Shown: in pieces, positions 1 to 11,328 of the stretch
How positions within the stretch are numbered: position 1 is the first letter of the stretch
Layout of the letters: every line of letters begins with the position of its first letter
Assembly: GCA_022385755.1 (NCBI GenBank)
Contig: MU278349.1
Coordinates: forward strand, 186,001-250,000
DNA from: Trametopsis cervina
Lineage: Eukaryota; Basidiomycota; Agaricomycetes; Polyporales; Irpicaceae
Reading direction: 5' to 3'
Length of the DNA: 64,000 nt
Notes under the pieces: generated by a model
Seen by the model: the letters and a program-made list of their open reading frames with translations, nothing else
Databases searched by the model: none
What the model was told of the DNA's origin: nothing
Position numbers and translations under genes: made by a program

Positions 1-1886
1 TGAGACCTTGCTTCTTGAGATCTTCGTACGTTTTTCTGTTGTAGACGTTGCCGTCTTCATCCTCGAGCTCTTCCATAGTCTCTTGTTCGAATATCTCATT
101 GCGACCCTCTCGCTTCAGCTTTTCAGCCACTGATAAGAGCACAATGATACGTGAGCAACAGTAGAAAAAAAGGGAGACCACTCACATTGAAGGGCATCTT
201 CTATTCGTGTAATTTCATGGAAGTGCTTGGTGTTCGGTAGACCAAGAGCACGCATACCAAATGCATGCCTCGATTCCTTCAAAGCCGGTCAATCATCATT
301 ACGATATAGAAATGAACCGAAATGCACCTGGAAATGTCTATCGAAATTTTTCCTATGTATCGGATGAGTCGCGTCAATCATGCGTTTGCTACGATAATTC
401 GCAGTGCATACCTTCCCATGTAGACATGATCTGAGCATATTTCACATCGATATTCCACCCCGAGGCCATGCAGCTTGTACAACCAGTATGGTATAGGCTT
501 GCCATCCCAGCCAAGAGGTAGCTTGAGGGGGTTGTATATGCGCTCCTCCTCTTCCTCTTCCTCTCCACCTTCACCAGTCGCGTTCGCAGGTGCAGGCGCT
601 GCTTTAGGCTTAGCCTGTTCCAGTAGTTCCTGTTCGCGTTCTCTGGCAGTGAGGGAGAAGCGACGTTCTACGTTTGACTTTGTGTCATTAAGAACAGGTG
701 TAAGAGCAATGAGAAGTTTTGTTGTAAGGTGTGTCAACAACGCGGCGGTACGGTGCTTCGATGTCGACGAGCTGGTGGGTGCACCATTTTGGTTGCTCGC
801 CGCTGCCTGTGAAGGTGCGGGCCCGTTCGGGTTGATAGGGGGCTCACCAGACTCCGCCTGTTTTGCCGCTGCCTTCACATGTTTTTTTGAGGAGAGATGG
901 GCATCATATACTGTTTGCTTTGAATACATTTTCTGGCCTACATGCTACATTAGACTATGGCAATGTGATGGTAAAGCTCACTCACACGCTGCACACCATA
1001 TCCCTTCGCCTTCTGGATTCTTGGTCGCCCGATTCTCCTCCCAGCCTTCTATCTCTCCTGCCTCCCATTGGCGATTGAAGACTTCTTCAGCTTCACGTTG
1101 TTGTGTCTCAGTGTCTACTAACGGCTGAGCCCTTCTGATGAACGACAATAGATACGTATGAAGTGATTTAATGTACCTATACAACGGGTGAGTACCTTGG
1201 GAGTTCACATAGCATGGGCATAAACAACTTACAGCTCATAGTCTCTGCTGAGACGACAATCTTTTGGAAGTTCAGAGTGCACTACTATTGATTGAGAGGC
1301 GAGCAAGACATCTAGATACTGCAGGTATCCCAAGCGTTTGCCAATATTTTTCAGGTTGTTGTATGTAGTATGGTTGGCGTAGAGATCCAGGTACTTGCCA
1401 TACTGTTCTTCTCCGGAGAAGAGGAGTGCAATCGCTATGTAGTCGCATATGTGGTCAATAAGTGTGTGCTCAGTGTCCTCAAAACTCACGGTCATCCTCT
1501 TCGTACTCATCGTCTGCCGTGTGGTCATCACCATCGTCCAGAAATGCTGCTAGCTCGTCCTCAAAGCCGCCAGCCACCATCTCGGGATACTTCGCGTAAT
1601 GCTCTTGGATCTTGCCCAGCCGCTTGTAAAACTCAGAAAGGTCCACCGGGTTAGAATTCGCGGAAAGAAGGTCGAGTTCGGCTTTCCTCGCATCCTGGTC
1701 GTCATATGCACTGCCGAGAGCGGCCATACGGGAAGATATGCGGTCCAGCAGCTGAGCAGCCTTATGCTCTGTTTGTAGTTTGACCTCATGGGTGGTTTGC
1801 GGCTTGGCTAGTATCGTGTACAACGCGCGTTCAAAATGCTCTATCTCTTCGTGAGTTTGCCTTTGTACCTCAATGATAGAGTCCAT
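1..1886 (-). CDS. SF3A3: Splicing factor 3A subunit 3 (SF3a60/Prp9), missing the last codon or two
   Basis: Subunit of the SF3a complex of the U2 snRNP, acting in the nucleus in pre-spliceosome assembly. The N-terminus ([20 protein letters not shown]) matches the family start METI-EQQR, so I start at 1886; an in-frame upstream Met at 1988 is less likely. The middle exon carries the YGKYLDL and YLQYLDVLL helices. The C-terminal part has the family block [20 protein letters not shown], then the U1-like zinc finger (CEIC, later SRHAFGMR) and [18 protein letters not shown]. The final exon reads [13 protein letters not shown] and meets the window edge, so only a codon or two and the stop are missing. 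At least five short introns are needed. It is divergent from the helicase gene at 2039. Confidence 0.93.
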
Positions 1887-2038
1887 TTCGATGAGACGGG
1901 CAGCGAACGCGGTTGGTAGTGCTCTGAGCTGAGATGAGTGGCGTTCATCTTCGTCCCGAGCGCCTTTCGTGCCCACAGCGCAGGGCATTCAAACTCCGCT
2001 GGCCGCAGGTTCCTTCGTTATTACCACCCTTGTACAAA
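1887..2038. promoter_or_regulatory. Shared divergent promoter, SF3A3 / eIF4A-III
   Basis: Only 152 bp separate the two opposed start codons, so the core promoters and 5' UTRs of both genes must lie here or overlap the neighbour. I see no TATA box. The role as a bidirectional promoter is inferred from spacing alone. Confidence 0.6.
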
Positions 2039-3659
2039 ATGGCAGGAATCAATGCTGGGGACGAAGTATGTTTGAATTTCTGTGAAGCTATACTAGTGCT
2101 GACTATATTCATTACACTATTAGAAATTGATCTTTGAGTCCTCCGAGGCTGTTTCTGTAGTCTCAACATTTGACGATCTCGGATTGAAGGAGGACTTGTT
2201 GCGTGGTATCTACGCCTACAGTGCGTTTCGGAACTAGAGAGCGTGTTCTGCATACTAACATTTCTCAACAATAGACTTCGAAAAACCCTCCGCTATCCAA
2301 CAACGCGCAATACTCCCAATTACCCAAGGACGCGACGTTATTGCCCAAGCTCAGTCCGGAACCGGTAAAACCGCAACATTTTCCATCTCCATCCTCCAAT
2401 CTATCGACGTCACTGTCAGAGAGACACAAGCTCTCGTTCTCTCGCCTACTCGAGAACTTGCCACTCAAATACAGTCCGTCGTTCTCGCGCTGGGCGATTA
2501 TATGAACGTGCAATGTCATGCTTGCATTGGTGGTACCTCTATCGGTGAAGATATCAGGAAGCTCGAGTATGGGCAACACGTCGTTTCTGGTACACCTGGT
2601 CGCGTTTTCGATATGATCCGGCGCCGCAGTCTGCGCACGCGAAACATCAAAATGTTGGTTTTGGACGAGGCGGACGAGCTCTTGAACAAGGGTTTCAAGG
2701 ACCAGATATACGACGTTTACCGATACCTACCGCCTGCCACACAAGTTGTCCTCCTCAGTGCCACTCTCCCGTACGACGTTCTCGAGATGACCACCAAGTT
2801 TATGACAGACCCCATCCGCATATTGGTCAAGCGTGATGAATTGACCTTGGAAGGCATCAAACAGTTCTTCGTGGCGGTCGAGAAGGAGGATTGGAAGTTC
2901 GATACCTTGTGTGATTTGTACGACACTCTCACCATCACACAAGCCGTAATTTTCTGCAACACAAGGCGAAAGGTCGGTGTTTCTTAAGTCTTCACATATC
3001 ATTTCTGACAGAATCGTCGACATTAAGGTGGACTGGTTGACAGAAAAAATGCGGGCAGCAAATTTTACTGTCTCGTCAATGCATGGAGAAATGGTGCAGA
3101 AAGAGCGAGATGCTATCATGGCGGAATTCAGGAGCGGAACCTCGTAGGTTGCCCGAGCATCATCTGCGACGTTTGCGCTCACTGCGTATCTCTAGTCGTG
3201 TTCTCATCACCACCGATGTCTGGGCGCGAGGCATTGATGTTCAACAGGTATCCTTGGTGATCAACTATGATCTCCCTGCGTACGTACTTTACTACAATTC
3301 CTTTGTGTCCTACCTGCTTACAGCAACATTCAGAAACCGTGAAAATTACATCCATCGTATTGGCCGCTCCGGTCGATTCGGTCGCAAGGGTGTTGCTATC
3401 AACGTGAGCTACATAGTCAAATACCTCCCCTACTTGTCCTGATTGCATTCCGTCAGTTCGTGACAGTTGATGACGTGCGAATCCTACGTGATATCGGTAC
3501 GTTCAAAATCTTCCCTGTTTTCTGTAGGGCTAATAGTGTGTGTCCAGAACAATTCTACAGCACGCAAATTGTGAGTTCGCCGTTCGATGTCGTTTATATG
3601 TAAACTCATGAGCACCCTAATAGGATGAAATGCCTGTCAATGCGGCAGAACTTATCTGA
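2039..3659 (+). CDS. FAL1: ATP-dependent RNA helicase eIF4A-III (Fal1)
   Basis: DEAD-box helicase of the eIF4A-III/Fal1 group, the RNA clamp of the exon junction complex and, in yeast, an 18S rRNA maturation factor. The first exon is MAGINAGDE, followed by [10 protein letters not shown]. All motifs are visible in order: Q motif ([12 protein letters not shown]), I (AQSGTGKT), Ia (PTRELA), Ib (TPGR), II (DEAD), III (SAT), IV (IFCNT), V (RGIDV) and VI (HRIGRSGR). The text [20 protein letters not shown] is diagnostic for eIF4A-III over eIF4A-I. About eight short introns interrupt it. The protein ends MPVNAAELI and is about 400 aa, normal for the family. Confidence 0.95.
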
Positions 3660-4360
3660 GATCCGGTAGCGTTGTATACTGCGTAATGTTGCTCTGATGT
3701 TCAATCGATGCTCTGATTCTTCAGCAGACCGCCAATGTCACCAATGTCGCCAAATCCTTCATGCCTCCACCTCCGTTCGCGAGTCTATGTTTTCTTGCGC
3801 GTTATTCATTGAACCGGTGCTTGCGAAGACCTGTCATGGAGCCACGCTCCTCCACCCGAATAATCTTCGCCCATGCTCCGATTGCTACTACGAACACACG
3901 GATAAGGGCGTATCAAAGTGCGTTTTTAGGATTGAGAATGCGGAAAGACAGGCCTGGTCCGGACATGGTGGCTGTTCTCGATTAAGTGCATCCCTTGTGA
4001 TGATGATTCTGTGTCACAGAGCCGCTACTTCCACGTACAATCAGTACAATATCATTTACCCAGTGCCATCTCTTATTCCCCCATGCCTTGCATTTTTGGA
4101 CGAATGTCGCCTTGCATCTTGTAGCAGGTAACTGCTAGCTCCTGAGATGTCACATATCGCGTGCTGTCACATGTGACATTGCGCACGTGACCACGACGCG
4201 TCGCGTAAAGTCAACAACCAGTCGAACGCCTTGCCAGAGCCTCGCTACATTCGACCGCGACCACGACCACGCTAAACTAGCATAACATCCTACTTCCTCC
4301 TCGCGAAACCTCCATCCACATCATTCATTCACTCTACATCAATAAGTCGACATCCCACGA
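3660..4360. other. Intergenic; 3' UTR of helicase and promoter of the KEN-box gene
   Basis: No convincing gene. A 144-codon open frame on the plus strand has no recognisable composition or splice structure. The downstream part holds a CACGTG box and an ACGCGT box, listed separately. Confidence 0.5.
4184..4206. promoter_or_regulatory. E-box (CACGTG) next to MluI-type ACGCGT box
   Basis: CACGTG at 4184-4189 is followed by ACGCGT at 4196-4201, which extends into a further CGCGT. ACGCGT is the MCB element bound by MBF at G1/S in yeasts. It lies about 160 bp upstream of a gene encoding a KEN-box protein, and the 11-mer GACGCGTCGCG recurs upstream of the RCC1 gene that starts at 38285. Function is inferred. 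Confidence 0.4.
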
Positions 4361-5398
4361 ATGCAACGACCGGGCCCTTTGCGAGATCTCCCTTTAGAGC
4401 GCTTCGTATCCGAAGTCAACAACTCCCACACCGGTTCGCCGTCCAAACTCGCACACAGTCGAATTCACAAACGGCCCGCTTCCCCTGGAGTTCTGTATCA
4501 TGCACCTCACAAACGACGACTACTAGACGAACGGGGCGCCGCACTGGCATCCGCAGCACCGTGGCCCGGCACAGCAACCGTCGCGCATTCTAGTTCGTTG
4601 CCAGGAGGCTTCGTTAACGCACATAGGACGGTCGGCACGGGTGGCGAGAGCTCTTATGAAAGGCAACAGCTCGACATCTTCGCAGATGTAACACGCCACT
4701 ACGGAGGGTTCGACGCTTCCTCTTCTGCCCCAAGGTGGCCCAGTGCTTATCCACAGCCTGCCTCGACATCAAACGCTACCACCGGGAGTGCTACTGCCCA
4801 TATGATGGTCACCGAGGACATCGATGCAGAAGATCTCGTTGAGCACCGGTCACAATCACTCGTCTCCTTTGCTGTGCCACAGCAGTCCATTGGATGCTAC
4901 GACCCTGAATCCATACACTATCCTGGCTTCGTGGTCTACTACGACCCGGACGGTATTCCGCAATATGGGTCATCGGATGAGAACGCTTTCACGTCTGGCG
5001 CAGTCTCGTCGCGAAGCAGCGATAAAGAGAACTTGCCTCCCCAGGAGAATCCCTTAACTCCCAGATATTCGAAGAAAGATCGAATGTTGACCACACCCAC
5101 TCCCCGTGGCCCTTGGGAGAAGGGCCGCCTTTCAAGATTATCCGAGACTCCCAGTAGTAACTCGCAAAACGATTCGATACCGATCACTCCCCTTGCACGG
5201 AGTTTGCAGTTTGCCAGTCTGTCTCAAAGTCCTTTCACTCCGACCCCGAAGCTGGGTCTCGGTAGCTCCCTCGGTGCGCCATTCATGGCTTCCGCTACAC
5301 CAACCCGGGCGGGCAAATCGGAATTGGTCAAGCTGAGGAGGCAATTAACAGATGAGGCGGATGGGATAGATGGGTTCGACGTTGATGGACTATTTTAA
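4361..5398 (+). CDS. Unrecognised disordered protein with KEN box and many S/T-P sites
   Basis: Single-exon, 345 aa, low-complexity. I do not recognise a domain. Residues 222-224 form a KEN box (SSDKENLPPQE), the classic APC/C degron context with following prolines. Between about residues 230 and 320 there are eight TP dipeptides (PLTPR, TTPTPRGP, SETPSS, PITPLAR, PFTPTPK, SATPTR), typical minimal CDK sites. A basic patch HKRRLLDER lies near residue 50, and the C-terminus is acidic/hydrophobic (DGFDVDGLF). With the ACGCGT box upstream this suggests a cell-cycle-regulated protein destroyed in mitosis or G1. That is inference from short motifs. Confidence 0.75.
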   Translation: MQRPGPLRDLPLERFVSEVNNSHTGSPSKLAHSRIHKRPASPGVLYHAPHKRRLLDERGAALASAAPWPGTATVAHSSSLPGGFVNAHRTVGTGGESSYERQQLDIFADVTRHYGGFDASSSAPRWPSAYPQPASTSNATTGSATAHMMVTEDIDAEDLVEHRSQSLVSFAVPQQSIGCYDPESIHYPGFVVYYDPDGIPQYGSSDENAFTSGAVSSRSSDKENLPPQENPLTPRYSKKDRMLTTPTPRGPWEKGRLSRLSETPSSNSQNDSIPITPLARSLQFASLSQSPFTPTPKLGLGSSLGAPFMASATPTRAGKSELVKLRRQLTDEADGIDGFDVDGLF

Positions 5399-5723
5399 TT
5401 GCCAGTACGCGATCATTGCTCCTTAACGAGACTTATGCCCCACTACTACGAAACCTTTATGCTTCACACATGTACACATATTCTTTCGGATTGTCCTATG
5501 TAGCGGTTGCTTGATTTAAATACAACTGTGGTCTAATCCGCATTGTATACTACCTGTATATACTCACAAAACTACGGCTACATCTGGGGTCTTGAATTCA
5601 TGCGTAGTCTTGACCATTGCTGATAGTCTGTGTCTACAGAATAGACCGATCACTGTTTACAATAAGGCTCGGCGAGCTCAAATATGTCAGACTTATATTG
5701 TTGCCCGTCAAACAAAGTTCCAT
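5399..5723. other. Convergent 3' intergenic region
   Basis: Lies between the stop codons of two convergent genes. AT-rich and consistent with two 3' UTRs and polyadenylation regions. No other feature seen. Confidence 0.5.
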
Positions 5724-6878
5724 TCAGTCAAATACATCATTCGTACTTGCAACTCTTCGCATTTCAAGCCTCCCTTCGGTAGTGGTCCTGCGAATAGGTG
5801 ACCTGCTAGATACTGTCCTCTTAGGGGGTGCGCCAAGTGAGAAAGATGAAAACTGATCCGGACTGGTGAAACCATCCAGGCCTTCGGGGGACAGCATCCT
5901 AGGAGTATCGTGGGAGGTTCGTGGTGTACCAGACCGAGATCGAGGGGGCGGCAGACTTGTCATAGACGGTACACGATGAATACCTGGTATGCCTGGAGAA
6001 GGTAGAGGCGATGGCATTCGCGGAGACGGCGGCGCGATAATTCCTGACACCTCCCTTCTGGATTTGGGGCGCATCCGAGGGAGGGATTCTAAGGGTAAAG
6101 CATCGTACAACGTCTTGAAGAGAGAGCCCCGCGTGCCCGTAGAAAGCGACCTCGTTGGCGTTGCTGGTACCCCGTCGCTACCTGTCATACCAGGCGGATG
6201 ATACTTAGCATTTATTCGAGAGACTCGTATCCGGAACGTACTGAAGTTCATCACCGGTAACGCATTGTCATTGGCACTCAGACTGAGGAACAGGAATAGC
6301 GGTGCAAGCCATACACACATCCCAAAGAATGTCGCAATTTCTGCGAAACCGGGGAAATTCTGCGAGGCTACGTGCCCCCTGTAACTTGTTCTTGTACGGT
6401 GGCGCGCCTCCTGAGTAATCCTTGCGAAGTAGAAAAACCACAAGAAGTGGTCAATCACGACAAGCACACATGACGCCAAGAATGTGAGGGAGGTCAGCGA
6501 TACCATTGGCCAGCTGGGGGTAAAATTCTGCAGGTAGACGACGTGGCAGAAGACAGAAAAGCCGATGAGGTGGAGGGGTAATGAGTCCGTGAAATATAGC
6601 AATATGTGCATCAAGATGATGACCTTCAATGACCCAGAGTAGATGTCAGAAGTTTCCTGAGGTTCTGGAGATGTACTCGGGGTAAACGTACATAGATGCC
6701 CCGCTGCCCTATAGCTTTTGACATCCGAGAGTGCTCCTCAATCAATTCGGAGAGCCATAATAAACCACTAGCTAATGGTTGACATAAGTGACTTGGTGAT
6801 TCACGAAACAAATTACTTCATACCAAGGCTCAGTGTGACGAATACGAAAGCGGCAACAGCCCCTCCATAGCTATCCAT
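5724..6878 (-). CDS. SVP26: Svp26/Tex261 family ER-Golgi membrane protein with extended C-terminal tail
   Basis: Multi-pass membrane protein. Svp26 in yeast sorts type II membrane proteins such as mannosyltransferases into COPII vesicles. Exon 1 (MDSYGGAVAAFVFVTLSLA) and exon 2 (SGLLWLSELIEEHSRMSKAI) match Tex261 (GLYYLAELIEE). Later hydrophobic segments include VIILMHILLYFTDSLPLHLI, the block CHVVYLQNF, SCVLVVIDHFLWFFYFARIT and FFGMCVWLAPLFLFLSLSAN, then the family motif NALP. Human Tex261 ends soon after; here about 170 further residues follow, rich in Ser, Pro and Arg with many SP and TP sites, probably cytosolic and disordered. The start at 6878 depends on two short introns. Confidence 0.88.
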
Positions 6879-7201
6879 AATCGTGTCATTGACCGCTGGG
6901 CACAGGTCGCCTCCGAACGCACCTGAGATAATGCAAAAGTGACATTGCGTCTTGAATTAACGAATTATTCTTGGGTATTGGCTACCAGAGCACGGTCATA
7001 AACAGAAAACAAAGTCCCCGGATTGAGGGAGCGAGACGTGGAGGCCAGGAGTACTTTTGAATGCTCACGCGCCCGCATGCAATACAGCGGCCGGCGCTAG
7101 TCATACGGGAAGCTAATCCTCACCTTGATCCTCACCAGAGTCAACCTGCGCATTGCACAGCTTATATTTACGCTTTCATCCTCGCTTCAATCCGATTCAT
7201 T
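6879..7201. promoter_or_regulatory. Divergent promoter region, SVP26 / DID2
   Basis: 323 bp between opposed start codons of two membrane-traffic genes. No distinct motif noted. Confidence 0.4.
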
Positions 7202-8030
7202 ATGAGCCAGCTCGAGAGTGAGTCTTACATGCCCTGGCTACGATTACCGTGCTCACTTTACTACAGAGACCCTGTTCCAGCTGAAGGTTGGCCCAATAGT
7301 CCATGATATCACCACACCTGCTGAGTATATGTGATTTACTTAGTTCACGGCCAAGACTCTCAGTCGGCAAGCCAAGAAGGCACAGAAAGACGAGAACACA
7401 GAGAAGGCACGGCTGAAGAAGGCAGGCCACCCTTGTCTTTATCCCTGAACTGGATTGCTCACTTCCGTTCAGGCTCTGCAGCAGGGGAACAACGATGGCG
7501 CTCGGATCTATGCAGCCAATGCCATCCGTAAGAAGACGGAAGCATTAAACCTCCTTCGTCTGTCCAGCCGTGTAGATGCTGTTGCAAGTCGAGTGGAGAC
7601 CGCCGTCACAATGCGCCAAATGACAGGCAATATGGCCTCTGTGGTGAAGGGGATGGATAAAGCCATGGACAGTATGAACCTGGAGAGAGTATGCGCATGG
7701 GACCTACTGAGAATTACTGGGTATATCTGACTTATTGCTGGTTGATAGATATCTATTGTTATGGACAAGTTCGAGTCGCAGTTCTCGGATCTCGACGTCC
7801 AAACCTCGTACATGGAAGAGGCCATGTCGAACACAACAGCAGTATCAACACCGCAAGACGAGGTTGATGCTCTCATGAAGCAGGCTGCTGAAGAGGCTAA
7901 CATAGAACTGCAACATGACCTTGCATCCAAGGACGTTGCAGGTCTTCCAGATCTTACACAGAAAGAAGCCATTGGGGAGGAGGATGAAAGACTGGCCGCG
8001 CGTTTGCGAGCCCTTCGACCGGCGACCTGA
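7202..8030 (+). CDS. DID2: ESCRT-III-associated protein Did2/CHMP1
   Basis: Small coiled-coil ESCRT-III family protein that recruits and regulates the AAA ATPase Vps4 on endosomes. Spliced N-terminus [20 protein letters not shown], then [20 protein letters not shown], match CHMP1 closely. The core carries [27 protein letters not shown] and [19 protein letters not shown]. The C-terminal [12 protein letters not shown] is the MIM1 helix that binds the Vps4 MIT domain. About 200 aa, usual length. One intron (7422-7472) appears to use a GC donor, because only that join gives the conserved LKKALQQGN. A second ESCRT-III gene lies at 19974. Confidence 0.93.
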
Positions 8031-8480
8031 GCTAGCGTCGCTTCCGCACTCGTGTATGTCATTATGATGGACAGCTTAGGATCCACAGTTCACGCCAATG
8101 TAGTATTAGATGTACAATTTCACATTCATTTGATTCGCTGCCAGGATGCACACGGCGGAGTCGTGTCATCGTCGGAATTCATTACATGGGCATCATATGC
8201 GTAAGGTAGGGGACCATCCAAAGGACTACTAGGCAAGCACAAAGAAATATGAGATCGGTACAGATATGCAGGAAGAGAAGAATCTAAGCAGTACAAGGGC
8301 CTTCAAGCAGTAAAAGCCACGGACCAGAGAACGTAAAATCACAGAACCCAAAAGGACAGTAGAAATGAGCAATAGATGGAAGTAATAGATGACGGAAGCC
8401 AAGGGAGGATAGGATAAAATGCAGCAATGCATCGCGCGGTATCATGAACATGCAGGGGGTATGCCGTAAGAGAAACATAT
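8031..8480. other. Convergent 3' intergenic region
   Basis: 450 bp between two stop codons. Only short AT-rich frames, nothing conserved. Expected to hold both 3' UTRs. Confidence 0.5.
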
Positions 8481-11328
8481 TTACTGGTTTTCTTGAACAA
8501 AGCGAACGAATCTGTCCAGGAGTGTTCTTTTGCCTCGCTCGTCAAGAGTGCCGGCATTATCAAGGAGCCTAGATGCTGCAGCGATGAGTCCGTAGGGCCC
8601 CTCAAGGGGTATTGCGTTGGCGTCAAAACGATGAACATCTATCGGGAAGTGTAATAAGCATCCATACGGCAAGACATGAATTCGAGCACACTTACATGTC
8701 TTGAAAGTCCCATAAGCCGCATCCCCTAGGGCTTCTCTAAACGCCTCCGCTACGTTCGAAGCAGATCGCGAGGTCGGCGCGTCGAATCGACCTTGCTCAT
8801 CAGCCGTGGTTCCTCTCCATCGTGTTCGTACACGACTTGTCGTCGCATTCGGGCCACCGGGGATCTGGTTGTACGACAAGACCGCTTCCTCCTTGACTCG
8901 TTGCGGTGCCCACGACAAAGAAAGGCCAAGATCGATTGACCTGCCCTTGCTTGCAGGGTTGTCGTTTACGGGCTTTGTTGGCGATGGAGAGCGGTTCAGC
9001 TTTCTGCTCAAGTAGGGAACACGCTCCTCGGTTGCCGGAGAACCAGGTATGGTCGGCACAGCAGGTTCGAATTTGAATGCACCATGTGCCCCCCTGAGCA
9101 TCCGCGCGCCACCCGTGCGCCCAAGGCTCGAGGAGTTTCCGGACTGTGAATTAGGAGTGGAGGATTCGTGACCTGAGTGGTCGTTGTGAGCCCGGGGATT
9201 ATGATTGTGATTGTGATTAGCATTGCCGTTTGAACCGTCGCGCGCATGTCGAGCAGAACTTGTTGGTGTAATGTCCACCGTCGGCCGTTTCTCTGATCGC
9301 CCTAGTGAATTAGGTTGTGAGTTCGATTGTGAATGTGAGGGGGGCTGCGAACGCGCAGGCCTCTCTCTGGTGCTTGCGCGACGTTCCGGTGGATTTGTGC
9401 CTTCATTGCTCGAGTGCGCTCCCAGCCCCAGCCCTCGTAGTGCTGCCCGCACATTCATCGCGCCGTTCGTTCCAGAGACGGGTCGTTCAAAGTCGAAGCT
9501 CCCGTGCTTGGTGCGTTTAACCTTCACCACGTTGGCAACCGACTCCTTACTCTTTTTACTGTGCCCACTTTGCCCACTCGCCACTTTCTCCATGGGTACC
9601 ACAACTGCCTGCACTGCTGCTATTCGGGACCCGCGCTCCTTCTCCCTCACAATAGGAGAGCCGACTCTATGTGGTTGTGTGATCTCCCTCTCCTTGCCCC
9701 TCCGCACCTCAATTACGTCCTTTGGTCTCTCCTGCGGACTTCTGACTCTCGTTCTCTCTCTATCTCGCTCCTGCACCCGTACGTGCTCCCTCTCTTTGCC
9801 CTTCTCTTTCGCTCCGTCCTTCTCTCGTATCCGTTCCTTCTCCTTGCCCTTTTCGCTCACAGGAGTCAGTCTTGGGGACGTTAAACCGCATAACGGTGAA
9901 CATCGACCAGCGAGGGATACTTCGTCCGCCTCGTGGGTCTCATACTCGTATTGGTATTGATATGGTGGCGGAGGTGAATTCAGGGTCGTAATAGTGTCTT
10001 CGCGGACGGGTCGTGATACGGGTGCTGAGACGTGTGGCCGCGCAGGCTTGTTCGACGGGGAGGGTTTCGGCGGAAGAGGTGGGGGTGGAGTTTCCCTCGA
10101 CGTTGAACGTTCGCCACCGACGTTGGAGCGCGTGGACTGACCACCAGCGCTGGAGCCGGACCCCGAACGAAATCGGGTTGTCCACAAACTGCGCGGTTGA
10201 TCCGCAGGATTCGGACTGGCGGCTCTTGCAGATATGCTGGAATCCCGAGAGGAGTGCTTGCGCGGACTCGATATCGACACACTGAAGATGTTGGTCCGTT
10301 TAGGCTTTCCTGAGGCGTCCTCTACGTGCGTGCCCACCATCTCCGCCTGGACATGGATCGGGTGTGGGAGAGTTTCCGGCGACTTCTGTTGCGCGCGAGG
10401 AGATTTGGACAGCTTCGCCTTCACGGTCGTGTCTGTAACAGTCGTGGCCCCCGACAGTGGTCGGGAAGGAGATCGCGTGAGCGGTTTCGAGCCCGAGGCC
10501 TCTGAGGTTGAGTTCGAGGTGTTTGTACTGTTCGTGAGCGCGTTGAGAGGGTTATGGCGACCGAGGGATCCACCCTGGTACTTCGTGGGCATTTCGCTGA
10601 CCGGGACGACGATATCATCCATGGATTGCGACCTGCGCTTCTTCGAGCGAGAACGTGAACGGGATCTGCTGAGGAAGTTTACAAGCTGCATAATCGGAGA
10701 ATAGCGCGGAGAAGGCGCGTAAGTTGTTATCCTGATCGCTGAACAAGTTGTCAGTGCTCACCCTCGCACCAAACCCTCTCCCACTCCTGCTATCCTCACG
10801 TGGCTTGTCCATAGTATTGGAGGCGTAGGTTACAGTTGGACGAGGAGACAAAGGGGCACGCGGTGATATATTCCTACCCCGAGCGTCTGTGGTACCGACT
10901 TCTGCCTGCAAACAAGGTCGGCAACCGCTCGAGAATGAATACGAAAGTGTGTGCAACAGCACTCACCTGGACAGAGGTTGCTCGCTGGTGTCGTCCGTAC
11001 CTGCGGTCGTAGCGACTGGTGGCACTGGTGCTGCTCGAACGGACAAGAGAGCGAAACTTGGAGGGAGAAGAAGTAGTCGACACGTGTTAGGCACGGGAAT
11101 ATGGCAATGAACAAGGCGTGTTGGAATACTCACATCTTTGGTCAGTCGGACACGAGCAGCATTTGCGCTTCCTATCAAACTCAAACTACTACCTCCCTTG
11201 TTGCCGGACGCCTGGTGGGCTGAGTGCGGATTCGAAGCTGAGACTGAGGTGTGGACATCGGAGGACGGCACCAGAGAGGATTGACTCGGCGTTGCAGCTG
11301 GTTCAACAAATGCGGACATGGGTTCCAC
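8481..11328 (-). CDS. Large disordered RS/KE-rich protein of unknown function
   Basis: Five or six exons, all joined in phase 0 except the last intron near 8640-8695. It starts MEPMSAFVEPAATPSQSS at 11328 and ends RFVRFVQENQ; about 840 aa. An SR dipeptide run with a basic cluster (SRSRSRSRSKKRRSQS) suggests nuclear localisation or SR-kinase targeting. A central KE/RE-rich stretch (KGKEKERIREKDGAKEKGKE) looks like a charged helix. The rest is rich in Ser, Pro, Arg and Asn. The C-terminal ~70 residues (HRFDANAIPLEGPYGLIAAA, then LDERGKRTLLDRFVRFVQE) are the only part that looks folded and conserved. I cannot name the family. Confidence 0.75.

Noticed and set aside
475..1128. 217-codon open frame on the plus strand over SF3A3
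   Set aside because: Antisense shadow of the SF3A3 exons, Ser-rich only because the sense strand encodes Glu runs and Ala.
9223..9960. 245-codon plus-strand frame opposite the RS/KE-rich gene
   Set aside because: Antisense of a low-complexity coding region; Leu/Ser-rich shadow with no start context or motif.
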